Positions 8,381-16,954 of a DNA stretch of 64,000 nucleotides are shown here, in pieces. The notes below the pieces were generated by a model, which saw only the letters and a program-made list of their open reading frames with translations, did not search any database and was not told where the DNA came from. Made by a program: the position numbers and the translations under genes. The first letter of the stretch is position 1, and each line of letters opens with the position of its first letter. Source of the stretch: Planococcus ruber. GTDB taxonomy: Bacteria > Bacillota > Bacilli > Bacillales_A > Planococcaceae. The stretch lies in contig NZ_JALHAG010000004.1 of NCBI RefSeq assembly GCF_022819085.1, forward strand, positions 62,001-126,000, in the 5' to 3' direction.

Positions 8381-9229
8381 ATGCTCAAAAATCAGGGTTT
8401 ATATCATTATTTGACTGAACGTACATGGGAGTTAACCGAAAAATGGTATGAAGGGTTGGACAAAAATAAAGGGGGAGTCTACAGTTCGACTGACCCTGAA
8501 AAAATAGAAACGTTAAAGCATCAGAACCATGAATTTCATGTGCGTTTCTGTGCCATGTTTGAAAAAGATAAGGAAGAGTTTTTTGCGGGTTTCCAAGATT
8601 GGATCGAAACGATTGCCAAAGATGAAGACCATCTCTCCACGCCGGTAGTCAGTGTACTCGGCGAATTTTTCCGGACGCAGGAACAATACTTAGAAATGAT
8701 TGGATCGTATGCCAAAGAGAATGAAGATACGGTCACAATAGAACAATTAAATGAATGGAACCTTGCAGTAGTGAATTCAATCAGTTCGGTCATCCTTGAG
8801 TTCACTTCCCAAAATACAAAAGCCGCTCAAGATCGCCTGCATGCCCAGCAGCAAATGATCGTGGAAATGAGTGCACCCGTTATCTTGCTAACGAAACACT
8901 CAGGTTTTCTTCCGCTGATCGGCGAGATTACGACCCATCGTGCTCAAATCGTTTTTGAAAAAACGCTTCGCCAGAGCGCTAAACACAATATCGAAAAATT
9001 GTTCATCGATCTTTCCGGGGTGCCGATCATCGATACGATGGTCGCCCAGCAAGTGTTTCAGCTGATCAACGGCCTAAAGATTATTGGAGTCAAAACAGCC
9101 TTGTCTGGCCTAAGCCCGGTCATCGCACAAACAGCCGTCCATCTCGGAATTAAATTTGTGGACATTGAAGTTTACAATACATTGGCACAAGCGCTAAAAG
9201 AAAATGGCATTTCGTTAATAGATGGATAA
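8381..9229 (+). CDS. RsbR-family stressosome protein (STAS domain)
   Basis: 282 residues. The N-terminal half (about 1-150) is the all-helical, non-heme-globin-like sensor domain of RsbR paralogues; the C-terminal half (about 165-280) is a STAS domain (IEKLFIDLSGVPIIDTMVAQQ, then GLSPVIAQTAVHLGI) with the conserved DTMV and AQT threonines that RsbT phosphorylates in the stressosome. It is therefore a likely co-antagonist in the sigma-B stress pathway. It lies apart from any rsb operon, as RsbR paralogues often do. ATG after AAAGGGAGAG. A sigma-B-type stress gene lies 2.5 kb away. Confidence 0.85.
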   Translation: MLKNQGLYHYLTERTWELTEKWYEGLDKNKGGVYSSTDPEKIETLKHQNHEFHVRFCAMFEKDKEEFFAGFQDWIETIAKDEDHLSTPVVSVLGEFFRTQEQYLEMIGSYAKENEDTVTIEQLNEWNLAVVNSISSVILEFTSQNTKAAQDRLHAQQQMIVEMSAPVILLTKHSGFLPLIGEITTHRAQIVFEKTLRQSAKHNIEKLFIDLSGVPIIDTMVAQQVFQLINGLKIIGVKTALSGLSPVIAQTAVHLGIKFVDIEVYNTLAQALKENGISLIDG

Positions 9230-9243
9230 TAAAGCCCTCATTA

Positions 9244-9294
9244 AAGCGGCGCTTTCGTTGTTAGTTGGATCTAGCAGCGAAAGCGCCGTTTTTT
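9244..9294 (+). terminator. Intrinsic terminator after the RsbR-like gene
   Basis: AAAGCGGCGCTTTCG pairs with CGAAAGCGCCG across a long loop, followed by seven T. Confidence 0.85.
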
Positions 9295-9295
9295 T

Positions 9296-9488
9296 ATGCG
9301 ATCTTTTTAATGAAAGAAATGTAAAATTATTCTAAAAAAATGATGCAAGTTGCTTTTTCGAAGAAGTATACTGATAGAGTCGGGGGAAAGGATTGCCTCA
9401 AACAGCAAGGCGCTTGCCCGTAGTTACTGCTGCATACGAAGGATTTATAAGGAAAGTTACGAGCTTGTACAACTAGGAGGACGAGGGA
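9296..9488 (+). other. Leader region of pnuC-nadR
   Basis: About 190 bases without a gene. A TATACT hexamer lies at 9368-9373, but no convincing -35 stands at the right distance. An inverted repeat GCAAG-GCG-CTTGC lies at 9405-9417. I see no terminator stem here, and could not match it to a known NAD riboswitch; it may hold an operator for a niacin-responsive repressor. Confidence 0.35.
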
Positions 9489-10226
9489 ATGGTCGGTACT
9501 GCTGCACTTTCAAAAAGAAAAAAGTTTTTTGAAGATTGGACTCTGTTTGAAAAAAGTTGGCTGGTTGTTTTTGCTGCGATTAATATCTATTTATTCTTTG
9601 CCTGGGACGATACACTTCTTGGGTTAATCAGTTCTTTGACCGGAATGTTTTGTGTGCTGCTAGTCGCAAAGGGAAAAATCAGCAATTATTATTTCGGGAT
9701 GGTCCAAACATCCACCTATGCTTACATTTCTTTCACTTATGGGCTGTACGGAGAAGCCATGCTGAACGGGCTTTTCTATTTTCCGATTCAGTTTATCGGA
9801 TTATACTTATGGCACCGCAACAGCATAAAAAACAAAGACAGTGTACAAGGCGAAGATGTCGCTGTAAAAACAATGAGCATCAAATCTTGGATATATTCAA
9901 TAATTGCCGTCATTGCCGGGACTGTGCTGTATGCTATTTTGCTTCAGGTGATAGGCGGGCGGTCTGTCGGATTGGATTCGGCGACGACGATTCTTTCGGT
10001 CATGGCGCAAATTCTGATGCTTAAGCGATTTGCAGAACAGTGGCTAATTTGGATTTTAGTAAATATCTTGTCGATTGCCTTATGGGTAATTACGCTCGAT
10101 GCATCAGGCGGCAACGATTATGCATTGGTTGTCATGTGGACGGCATTTTTATTCAATTCGATTTACGGCTACTATAACTGGAGAAAAATGGCCAAGAAGC
10201 AGGATTTGGCAAAGGAGAGCATGTAG
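9489..10226 (+). CDS. pnuC: PnuC-family nicotinamide riboside transporter
   Basis: 245 residues with about seven hydrophobic segments, consistent with the PnuC family that takes up nicotinamide riboside or related vitamins by facilitated diffusion with trapping by phosphorylation. Family traits include the aromatic-rich segments SNYYFGMVQTSTYAYISFTYG and QFIGLYLWHRNS. The ATG follows GGAGG by eight bases. It ends two bases before nadR, whose product traps the imported riboside; that pairing favours nicotinamide riboside over thiamine as cargo. Confidence 0.9.
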   Translation: MVGTAALSKRKKFFEDWTLFEKSWLVVFAAINIYLFFAWDDTLLGLISSLTGMFCVLLVAKGKISNYYFGMVQTSTYAYISFTYGLYGEAMLNGLFYFPIQFIGLYLWHRNSIKNKDSVQGEDVAVKTMSIKSWIYSIIAVIAGTVLYAILLQVIGGRSVGLDSATTILSVMAQILMLKRFAEQWLIWILVNILSIALWVITLDASGGNDYALVVMWTAFLFNSIYGYYNWRKMAKKQDLAKESM

Positions 10227-10228
10227 GG

Positions 10229-11269
10229 ATGGCTATAGGAAAAGTAGGAATGTATGGCGGGAAATTTCTAATCGTCCATCAAGGGCATGTAAGTGCCATG
10301 ATTCGAGCCAGTACGATGGTCGAAGAATTGCACGTCATGATTACGCATGATGAAGAATATGAAAAGGAATTCTATTTTAAAGGAACGACGATGAAGCCGA
10401 TCCCATTCCATCAACGGCTCCGGTGGTGGAATGAACTGACGAAAGACTTGCCGCATGTTAAAGTCCATGCAATTTCTGAAAAGCAGACCGGCGAATTTTC
10501 AGATTGGGAACAAGGGGCCGAAAGCATTAAATCGGCCATTGGAACAGAGATTGATACGGTGTTCAGCTCCGAACCGGAATATGGGCGGCATTTTGAGAAG
10601 CTGTATCCGAATGCGCAGCATATTGTTCTGGATGCAGAACGACGGACTTATCCGGTTTCTGCGACGCAAATCCGGGAAGAAGGGGCAATGAAGCATTGGG
10701 CAATCATTCCCCGCGTCGTCCAGCCATATTTCGTCCGTAAAATAGTGGTGGTCGGCACTGAAAGTTCAGGGAAGTCGACATTGGTCAAGAACTTGGCCAA
10801 TTTGTACAATACGAGTTATGTAGAAGAATACGGGCGCACGTTCTACGAAGACATCGGCGCAGAAATTGCGATCGAGTCCGATTTTCCGAAAATCGCCTTT
10901 GAACACAAGTACCATGAAGAAGAACAGGCGAAGCGTGCCAACAAATTGCTGTTCATTGATACAGAAGCGAATGTGACCCAATACTTTTCTTGGGCCTACC
11001 TCGGCTACGAACAGCCAATCTTGGATCATGTCGCGGATCTTCAACGGTATGATTTATGGCTATTCCTGGAGCCTGACGTGGAATGGGTGGATGACGGCAT
11101 GCGTTCTTTCGGTGACCCATCCGTAAGGCAGAAGAATCATGCCTACCTCAAAGGGCTTTTGGATAAACGCGGTATTCGGTACCATTCCATAAGCGGCGAT
11201 TATAACGAACGGCTGGAAAAAGCGATCGAACTCGTGGATGAAGTGCTGGAAGAAAAACTCTATTCCTAA
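10229..11269 (+). CDS. nadR: NadR-like bifunctional NMN adenylyltransferase / ribosylnicotinamide kinase
   Basis: 346 residues. The N-terminal nucleotidyltransferase domain begins GKVGMYGGKFLIVHQGHV, with the HxGH motif present as HQGH and a PVSATQIRE segment near residue 153 matching the ISSTxIR-type motif; the C-terminal kinase domain has a P-loop GTESSGKST near residue 175. There is no N-terminal repressor helix-turn-helix, so it is enzyme-only. It would phosphorylate nicotinamide riboside and adenylate NMN to NAD. Translation is probably coupled to pnuC; a terminator follows. Confidence 0.9.
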   Translation: MAIGKVGMYGGKFLIVHQGHVSAMIRASTMVEELHVMITHDEEYEKEFYFKGTTMKPIPFHQRLRWWNELTKDLPHVKVHAISEKQTGEFSDWEQGAESIKSAIGTEIDTVFSSEPEYGRHFEKLYPNAQHIVLDAERRTYPVSATQIREEGAMKHWAIIPRVVQPYFVRKIVVVGTESSGKSTLVKNLANLYNTSYVEEYGRTFYEDIGAEIAIESDFPKIAFEHKYHEEEQAKRANKLLFIDTEANVTQYFSWAYLGYEQPILDHVADLQRYDLWLFLEPDVEWVDDGMRSFGDPSVRQKNHAYLKGLLDKRGIRYHSISGDYNERLEKAIELVDEVLEEKLYS

Positions 11270-11290
11270 CCTGAATAAACCAGTATATCA

Positions 11291-11325
11291 AAAGGACTTC
11301 CTTTTAATAGGGAGCCCTTTTTCTT
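11291..11325 (+). terminator. Intrinsic terminator after nadR
   Basis: AAAGGACTTCC pairs imperfectly with GGGAGCCCTTT, followed by TTTC. Confidence 0.6.
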
Positions 11326-11333
11326 TCCACAAA

Positions 11334-11370
11334 AAAACCTCGAACCGGAGGACCGGTTCGAGGTTTTTTC
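11334..11370 (-). terminator. Intrinsic terminator after rpsD
   Basis: AACCTCGAACCGG / CCGGTTCGAGGTT, a very strong stem with T-runs in both orientations. It ends rpsD on the minus strand and may back up the nadR terminator. Confidence 0.9.
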
Positions 11371-11372
11371 AA

Positions 11373-11975
11373 TTACCGTGAGTAGTACTCAACGATCAAC
11401 TGTTCGCTGATTTCAGCAGACAATTCGCTGCGCTCTGGAAGGCGTACGAATGTACCTGTTTTAGTATCAGCATCGAAAGTAACATATTCAGGAACGAAGT
11501 TGCTTACTTCGATTGCTTCGTTAACTACATCAAGGTTGTTAGATTTTTCACGGAAAGAAATCGTTTGTCCTGGTTTCACGCTGTATGACGGAATGTCAAG
11601 GCGTTTGCCATCAACAAGGATGTGGCCGTGGTTAACTAATTGACGAGCTTGGCGGCGAGTGCGCGCAAGACCTAAACGATATACAACGTTATCAAGGCGA
11701 GCTTCAAGCAAGATCATGAAGTTTTCACCGTGTTTACCTGGCATTTTACCAGCTTTGTTGAACAAAGTTTTGAATTGGCGTTCGTTTACACCGTACATGA
11801 AACGAAGTTTTTGTTTTTCTTGAAGTTGCAAACCGTACTCAGAAACTTTTCTGCGTTGGTTAGCACCGTGTTGACCTGGTGCGTAAGGGCGTTTTTCTAA
11901 TTCTTTACCTGTGCCTGTTAGGGAAACTCCTAAGCGGCGTGACAGTTTCCATGATGGACCTGTATAACGAGACAT
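11373..11975 (-). CDS. rpsD: 30S ribosomal protein S4
   Basis: Exactly 200 residues, the usual Bacillota length. The N-terminus [19 protein letters not shown] and the S4 RNA-binding domain ([20 protein letters not shown], about residues 92-155) are unmistakable. It nucleates 16S rRNA 5'-domain assembly. Because the N-terminal Cys-rich zinc motif is absent, this is the zinc-independent form. ATG after GAGGAGG. As in B. subtilis it is monocistronic and stands near tyrS and ytsP, with a long leader of its own. Confidence 0.98.
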   Translation of the reverse strand: MSRYTGPSWKLSRRLGVSLTGTGKELEKRPYAPGQHGANQRRKVSEYGLQLQEKQKLRFMYGVNERQFKTLFNKAGKMPGKHGENFMILLEARLDNVVYRLGLARTRRQARQLVNHGHILVDGKRLDIPSYSVKPGQTISFREKSNNLDVVNEAIEVSNFVPEYVTFDADTKTGTFVRLPERSELSAEISEQLIVEYYSR

Positions 11976-12155
11976 ATATGTCTCCTCCTCTTTTTTTGGT
12001 TTTTGAAGTAAAATAAAAACCAGATGCATTCATGCTGTAAGCCATTTTGTTTTCATGTACCTTCGCTCTGCAGCCATGAGTTACGCGATACACCTATGCA
12101 GATAGGAACAAAATGAACAAACACGCACATACAACTGCTGCGATTATTTTACACA
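11976..12155 (-). promoter_or_regulatory. rpsD leader, probable S4 autoregulatory RNA
   Basis: About 180 bases between the predicted transcription start and the gene. In B. subtilis the comparable rpsD leader is bound by S4 to repress translation. Sequence length and position fit; I did not derive the fold. Together with the promoters on either side, this explains the gene-free stretch between 11976 and 12302. Confidence 0.5.
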
Positions 12156-12161
12156 AAGTCT

Positions 12162-12191
12162 AGTATAACTGAAATCGAAAGAAAAAGTCAA
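12162..12191 (-). promoter_or_regulatory. Sigma-A promoter of rpsD
   Basis: On the minus strand TTGACT, 18 bases, TATACT: five of six matches at each box. Confidence 0.8.
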
Positions 12192-12259
12192 CGAAAAGAA
12201 AAAACTGTCTGAAGCAACGGCTTTCTTTTTTTTATTTTCCAAGGTAGAATGAAATTAGT

Positions 12260-12279
12260 TATAATGTAAGCGTTTTCAA
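12260..12279 (+). promoter_or_regulatory. TATAAT box overlapped by a cre (CcpA) site
   Basis: TATAAT (12260-12265) is directly overlapped by ATGTAAGCGTTTTCAA (12264-12279), which fits every fixed position of the catabolite-response-element consensus WTGNAANCGNWNNCAW. Binding of CcpA there would block the promoter of the methionine gamma-lyase gene. The -35 (TTCCAA) is weak. Confidence 0.7.
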
Positions 12280-12302
12280 AAACTACTAAGGGGTGTAGGG
12301 AA

Positions 12303-13511
12303 ATGAAGAAATCAAGGATGAATATGGAGACAGCGGTAATTCATAAGGGGTATGGCAGTGCTGTTCATCACGACAGTTTAGCTGCTCCGCTGTATCAGAC
12401 TTCGACTTTTTCTTTTGAAACGGCAGAAGAAGGGGAAAGCCGTTTTGTGGGAGAGAAAGCTGGCAATATTTATTCGCGCCTTGGAAATCCGACAGTGCGC
12501 ATTCTGGAAGAACGAATGGCTGAAATTGAATACGGCGAAGGGGCGCTGGCTTTTGGCTCGGGGATGGCGGCAGTCAGTGCGATTTTAATCCATGCAACAA
12601 AAGCGGGAGACCATGTTCTGTGCTCGCGCGGCATATATGGCTGTACGTTCGGTCTATTGGAAATGATGGAAGAGAAATATAAGATTACGCACGACTTGGT
12701 CAGCATGACAACCGAAGAGGAAATTGAAGGGGCGCTCCGTCCGGAAACCGTCTGCATCTATTTAGAAACGCCGATCAACCCGACGATGGAAATTGTCGAT
12801 CTGGAAGCGGTTATGGCTGTAGCCAAAAAGCATGGTTTGCGCGTAATCGTTGATAATACCTTCAGTTCGCCGTATCTTCAAAATCCAATTTTAATGGGAG
12901 CCGATTTTGTTCTGCATAGTGCGACAAAATATTTGAACGGACACGGCGATGTCATTGGGGGCATTCTTGTCGGAAAAGATGGGGAAGAGATGCAAAATAT
13001 CCGCATGACTGTGCAAAAAGACGTTGGAGGAATTATGTCGCCTTTCGATGCCTGGCTTATCATCCGCGGTTTAAAAACATTGCATGTCAGAATGGACCGC
13101 CATATCGCGAACGCAAAGAAGGTTTTGGCGTTCTTGAAAGAGGAACCGCTGGTGAAAAAAATCTACTATCCATTTGACGATGCCCATCCGCAAGTGGAAA
13201 TCGCAAAAGCGCAAATGAAAGACGGCGGCGGTTTGATTTCATTTGAAATTGAAGGCGGCAAAAAAGAAGCGCAGGCTTTCATGAACGCCTTGTCGCTGAT
13301 TAAAATCGCGGTCAGCTTAGGGGATGCAGAAACCTTGATCCAACATCCGGCTTCCATGACCCATGCAGTGGTGCCGCAAACAGAAAGGGAAGCGATGGGC
13401 ATTACCGAATCGCTCATGCGCCTTTCGGTTGGACTTGAACATACAGACGACTTAATCGAAGATTTGGCAAAAGCATTTGAAACGGTAAAACCGAAATTGC
13501 AGGAAGCCTAG
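12303..13511 (+). CDS. Methionine gamma-lyase / Cys-Met metabolism PLP enzyme
   Basis: 402 residues of the cystathionine-gamma-synthase family. Seen: SRLGNPTVRILE near residue 59, GSGMAAVSA near 86 (PLP phosphate site), IYGCTFGLLE near 112 whose Cys is typical of methionine gamma-lyases, VDNTFSSPY near 185, and the PLP lysine in SATKYLNGHGD near 209. It would cleave methionine (or cystathionine/homocysteine) to methanethiol, ammonia and 2-oxobutyrate in the cytoplasm. The cre site at its promoter suggests use of amino acids when preferred sugars are absent. The TAG stop overlaps the edge of a repeat element. Exact substrate is not certain from sequence. Confidence 0.85.
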   Translation: MKKSRMNMETAVIHKGYGSAVHHDSLAAPLYQTSTFSFETAEEGESRFVGEKAGNIYSRLGNPTVRILEERMAEIEYGEGALAFGSGMAAVSAILIHATKAGDHVLCSRGIYGCTFGLLEMMEEKYKITHDLVSMTTEEEIEGALRPETVCIYLETPINPTMEIVDLEAVMAVAKKHGLRVIVDNTFSSPYLQNPILMGADFVLHSATKYLNGHGDVIGGILVGKDGEEMQNIRMTVQKDVGGIMSPFDAWLIIRGLKTLHVRMDRHIANAKKVLAFLKEEPLVKKIYYPFDDAHPQVEIAKAQMKDGGGLISFEIEGGKKEAQAFMNALSLIKIAVSLGDAETLIQHPASMTHAVVPQTEREAMGITESLMRLSVGLEHTDDLIEDLAKAFETVKPKLQEA

Positions 13512-13650
13512 AAAAGCGGAAGCGCCTGTTCAGCTCCGAAAGACTTAAGGCAGTACACGAAGGAAATTCTGATTTCCGTAGTGGTCTGCCTTAAGGCCGG
13601 AGGAGCTAGGCGCTGGAGTCTGGACAATAGAAAAGCGGAAGCGCCTAGCT
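13510..13650 (+). repeat. Palindromic intergenic repeat, copy 1
   Basis: Begins AGAAAAGCGGAAGCGCC, ends GGCGCTGGAGTCTGGACAATAG, and is followed by a second copy of the AAAAGCGGAAGCGCC edge. Internally nested complements form a long hairpin: AGCGCCT / AGGCGCT, AGCTCC / GGAGCT, CTTAAGGCAG / CTGCCTTAAG and GGAAAT / ATTTCC. A related copy lies inverted at 21053-21201 and a short remnant at 44951-44980. No ORF inside; it resembles a non-autonomous palindromic element. Confidence 0.75.
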
Positions 13651-13675
13651 AACAATGATGGCTTCAAACTTCTAC

Positions 13676-13715
13676 CAAAAAAGCCAGGATCTCGTTTTAT
13701 GAGATCCTGGCTTTT
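13676..13715 (-). terminator. Intrinsic terminator after ytsP
   Basis: AGCCAGGATCTC / GAGATCCTGGCT with T-run on the minus strand (and A/T-rich on the other), placed just after the ytsP stop. Confidence 0.85.
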
Positions 13716-13720
13716 CACGC

Positions 13721-14200
13721 TTATAGATGTTTTAGCAGAATTTCTGCAAAATGCTCAAGGCCCGCTTGATCATCTGCAGTGAAGCGGCTAAGTTCTGGGC
13801 TGTCGATATCCAGAACGCCGATTACAGTGCCGTCTTTTACGAGCGGCACCACGATTTCAGAACGCGAAGCTGCGTCGCAGGCAATATGTCCAGGAAAAGC
13901 ATGAACGTCTTCAACCAGCATCGTTTTCTTTTCCGATACGGCGGTGCCGCAGACGCCTTTTCCGACTTGGATGCGGACACAAGCAGGCAGGCCTTGGAAA
14001 GGTCCGAGAACCAACTCTCCATTTTCCATCAAATAAAAGCCGACCCAGTTAATACGTTCCAAAAACTGATTGAGCAACGCAGAAGCATTGCTTAAGTTTG
14101 CGACTGTATTGGTTTCACCTTCTAATAATGCATCCAGCTGTTTGCCGAGCATCGCATACTGGTCTGCACGGGTGCCGCTGTAATCTGTTTGAGTAAACAT
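13721..14200 (-). CDS. ytsP: Free methionine-(R)-sulfoxide reductase (GAF domain)
   Basis: 159 residues, a single GAF domain. The three cysteines of fRMsr enzymes are present: C74 (GLPACVRI), C84 (GKGVCGTAV) and C108 (HIACDAASRSEIV), spaced as in the characterised family. It reduces free methionine-R-sulfoxide using thioredoxin. It stands between rpsD and hisJ as in B. subtilis. ATG after AGAGG; own terminator. Likely a protective enzyme against oxidised methionine, near other sulfur-amino-acid functions. Confidence 0.92.
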   Translation of the reverse strand: MFTQTDYSGTRADQYAMLGKQLDALLEGETNTVANLSNASALLNQFLERINWVGFYLMENGELVLGPFQGLPACVRIQVGKGVCGTAVSEKKTMLVEDVHAFPGHIACDAASRSEIVVPLVKDGTVIGVLDIDSPELSRFTADDQAGLEHFAEILLKHL

Positions 14201-14245
14201 TCAAAAACCTCTTTTCGTTTAAGGGTGATCTATATTTTTGCTTTG

Positions 14246-15037
14246 TTAAGTATAGAATTTCTCATAATGCTTATGCAAGCCATTCGCACTATGGGCATCC
14301 GAGCCAAAAACAAGTGGAATAGAAAGCGATTTTGCATAATCGATGTAAGGAAACGGAGGATACGGTTCCAGGCAATCGGGTTTTGAAAAACCGGCGCCGT
14401 TCATATCAATTTCCATTCCTGCTTCTTTGATCCGGTTGAATAGTGCTTTTATGCGGAAACTGTCATCGATTTGTTCGCCGTGTGCCAGCTGGAATTTATG
14501 CACTAATGTCGGATGGCCGATCCGCTTAGGCTTGAAAGCGCCGAGTTCCGCTAGAACAGAAGATTCTACCGCATCGTAATATTGGCTGTAGACGGCTTCA
14601 ACTGAACCCATTTTTCTCGATAGTTCCATGAAAACTTCTTTGCTGAAATCCATGCAATAAAACTGGCCGGCTGACTCAAGAAAGTGGACAGACAAGATGG
14701 AATCGTCTAACACAGGCCCGTATTCATCCAAAAATGCCTGCGTTTCTTTTTCGTAGCCGCGGATATAATCAATTTCCAGGCCTAAGCGAATGCGAATATC
14801 GTTCTTATATGCATCTTTTGCCTGTTGAATGGCGTCTATATATGGAGGCATCTCTTCTAATCTCATGCCGCTGTCCTGCTCAGGCGTTGGATCAACGAAT
14901 GAGGAGGGGAGGGGAGCATGTTCCGTAAAGGAAATGTCGGTAAAACCGGATTTAATCGCTTTTTCTATGTAGGAATCGAGTGAATCTTGCGTGCCGTGAG
15001 GGCAGAAAGGCGTGTGGATATGCCCGTCTCTTTTCAT
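14246..15037 (-). CDS. hisJ: Histidinol-phosphatase, PHP family
   Basis: 263 residues of the PHP phosphoesterase fold: metal ligands in DGHIHTPFCPHG at the N-terminus, TEHAPLP near residue 39, and the C-terminal FGSDAHS motif. It dephosphorylates L-histidinol phosphate in histidine synthesis and in Bacillota stands apart from the his operon, as here. The start MKRDGHIHT is chosen by alignment with family N-termini; its binding site is weak (AGCTGG), and a longer N-terminus starting upstream is possible but would be unusual. Confidence 0.88.
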   Translation of the reverse strand: MKRDGHIHTPFCPHGTQDSLDSYIEKAIKSGFTDISFTEHAPLPSSFVDPTPEQDSGMRLEEMPPYIDAIQQAKDAYKNDIRIRLGLEIDYIRGYEKETQAFLDEYGPVLDDSILSVHFLESAGQFYCMDFSKEVFMELSRKMGSVEAVYSQYYDAVESSVLAELGAFKPKRIGHPTLVHKFQLAHGEQIDDSFRIKALFNRIKEAGMEIDMNGAGFSKPDCLEPYPPFPYIDYAKSLSIPLVFGSDAHSANGLHKHYEKFYT

Positions 15038-15191
15038 TAAAACACCAGCTTTCTTTCGAGTTGAAAAATATTTATCCGTTTTCTCCAATTTGACAAACAA
15101 AAGAATGGAATACATGTTAAAATAGTAGAATCATGAAATACATTTACATAGACCAGCAAATGTGATTTTGGAACAGGGGGCTATATGACTT

Positions 15192-16895
15192 ATGATGAAG
15201 TATATCATCATTGCGGTCATCATTCTATTAGCGGCAATTACCGTCGGCTTTTTGTTTCGCAAGAAACACAGCGCGGAAATCGAACGCTTAGAACAGTTAA
15301 AACTGCAAATACAAAATAAACCGATACTTGAAGAACTGACGAAAGTAAAGCAATTGAATATGAATGGCCAGACGGAGGAAATGTTCGAACGCTGGCGCAA
15401 CATATGGACGGAAGTAATGGATGTACATATTCCGAAAATCGATGCTTCTCTATTTGACGCTGAAGATGCCATCGACCGCTTTAAATTCGGAAAAGCTTCA
15501 TCGATTGAAAGAGACATTGAAGCCCGCATTGAAAATGTGGATCAGCAAATGAATGATATTTTGGTCGAGTTGGAACAATTGATTGGCAGTGAAGAAAAAA
15601 ACCGCAGCGAAATGGACCTGATGAAAGAGCAATATCGCCAAGCTCGCAAGAATTTATTGGCCCATCAGCATTCCTACGGCGCTGCCGCCGGTCCGCTCGA
15701 GAAAAAACTGGAATCGTTCACACCGCTTTTCAATGAATATGATGCGTTGACGGAACAGGGAAATTACTTGGAAGCACGTGAAATAGTCATGAATTTAGCG
15801 GCTGAAGGGGATTATGTCTTTTCGTTAATCGACGATATTCCGCCTTTGCTTACGGATGTCCAATCTAAAATTCCTTCCTATATAAACGAATTGCGCAATG
15901 GCCAACGGGAAATGGAGTCTCAATCCTATTACCTGAACCATCTGGAACTGGCAGGACAGCTGAATGCCATGGAAGATGAACTGGCTGTTTTGAAACAAAA
16001 TATTGCGGAGCTTAACATTGCCGAAGCAAAAGAAGAAGCCGAAATGATGAAAGACCGCATCGATTCCTTCTATGAGTTGCTTGAAAAAGAAGTCAAAGCG
16101 AAGCACTATGTGGATCAATACAAAGTGGAGACGGGACGCCAATTGGAAATCGTTTCCCGCGAAACAAACGCCATGGCGGAAGAATGTGCCATTGTCCAGC
16201 AAAGCTATAAGATTCCGGAAAGCGAAGCTTCCATTCCGGTCGATTGCCTGGACAAATTGGAAGAATTGCAGAGCCGCTTTGATTTATTAGAATCCCGTAC
16301 GGGAGAAGCGCAATCGGCGTATTCAAGTTTAGAAGAAGAGCTTGCTTATATCCGGGAAGAATTGACGAAAATTGATGTCATTCAAAATGATTTCTCTAAT
16401 TCGTTGAGAAGCCTGCGCATCGATGAAAATGCAGCCCGCACGAAATTAGAAAGCCTAAAACGTCAGTTGCAGGAAACCGACCGTATGCTCCATAAAGCGA
16501 ATATGCCGGGAATTCCAGAAGAAATGGATGTCCGCTTAGAAGAAGCGGAAGAGCATCTATTTGTAGCTATGCAAGGGCTGCAGGAAGTTCCATTGAATAT
16601 GAAATTAGTTGATAACTACTTGATGAAAGCGGAGAAGTGCATCGATGAGGTAGATGAAAAAGCGACAGAGATGGTGGAAAATGTTCAATTGATTGAACGC
16701 ATCATCCAGTATGGAAACCGCTACCGCAAAACGAATCCGCAAATGAATGCCAAGTTGATGGAAGCGGAAGAATCGTTCCGCCAGCTCCGGTATACAAAAG
16801 CATTGGAAGAAGCCGCTACAGCTGTCGAAACGTTTGAACCGGGTTCAATGAAACGCATTGAAGTGCTGGTCAAAGAAGACGCTTGGCGTACGTAA
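15192..16895 (+). CDS. ezrA: Septation ring formation regulator EzrA
   Basis: 567 residues. A single N-terminal membrane segment (residues 3-20, YIIIAVIILLAAITVGFLF) is followed by basic residues and a very long, Glu/Leu-rich set of coiled coils (spectrin-like repeats) to the C-terminus. EzrA binds FtsZ at the membrane, restrains extra Z-rings and helps shuttle cell-wall synthases. Length matches the usual 560-570. ATG ATG start after GGGGG. It is transcribed divergently from hisJ and followed by a terminator, then nifZ, as in B. subtilis. Confidence 0.95.
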   Translation: MMKYIIIAVIILLAAITVGFLFRKKHSAEIERLEQLKLQIQNKPILEELTKVKQLNMNGQTEEMFERWRNIWTEVMDVHIPKIDASLFDAEDAIDRFKFGKASSIERDIEARIENVDQQMNDILVELEQLIGSEEKNRSEMDLMKEQYRQARKNLLAHQHSYGAAAGPLEKKLESFTPLFNEYDALTEQGNYLEAREIVMNLAAEGDYVFSLIDDIPPLLTDVQSKIPSYINELRNGQREMESQSYYLNHLELAGQLNAMEDELAVLKQNIAELNIAEAKEEAEMMKDRIDSFYELLEKEVKAKHYVDQYKVETGRQLEIVSRETNAMAEECAIVQQSYKIPESEASIPVDCLDKLEELQSRFDLLESRTGEAQSAYSSLEEELAYIREELTKIDVIQNDFSNSLRSLRIDENAARTKLESLKRQLQETDRMLHKANMPGIPEEMDVRLEEAEEHLFVAMQGLQEVPLNMKLVDNYLMKAEKCIDEVDEKATEMVENVQLIERIIQYGNRYRKTNPQMNAKLMEAEESFRQLRYTKALEEAATAVETFEPGSMKRIEVLVKEDAWRT

Positions 16896-16901
16896 ATACA
16901 A

Positions 16902-16940
16902 AAAGAAACCACCAGCCACTTGAGCTGGTGGTTTCTTTTT
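16902..16940 (+). terminator. Intrinsic terminator between ezrA and nifZ
   Basis: AAAGAAACCACCAGC / GCTGGTGGTTTCTTT, a 15-bp stem with T-run, ending only a few bases before the nifZ ribosome binding site. It may also attenuate nifZ read-through. Confidence 0.85.
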
Positions 16941-16954
16941 CGGAGGTGCCTGAA

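Noticed and set aside
9296..9488. NAD riboswitch in the pnuC leader
   Set aside because: Suggested only by the downstream gene; I could not fit the sequence to a known NAD riboswitch and no expression platform is visible.
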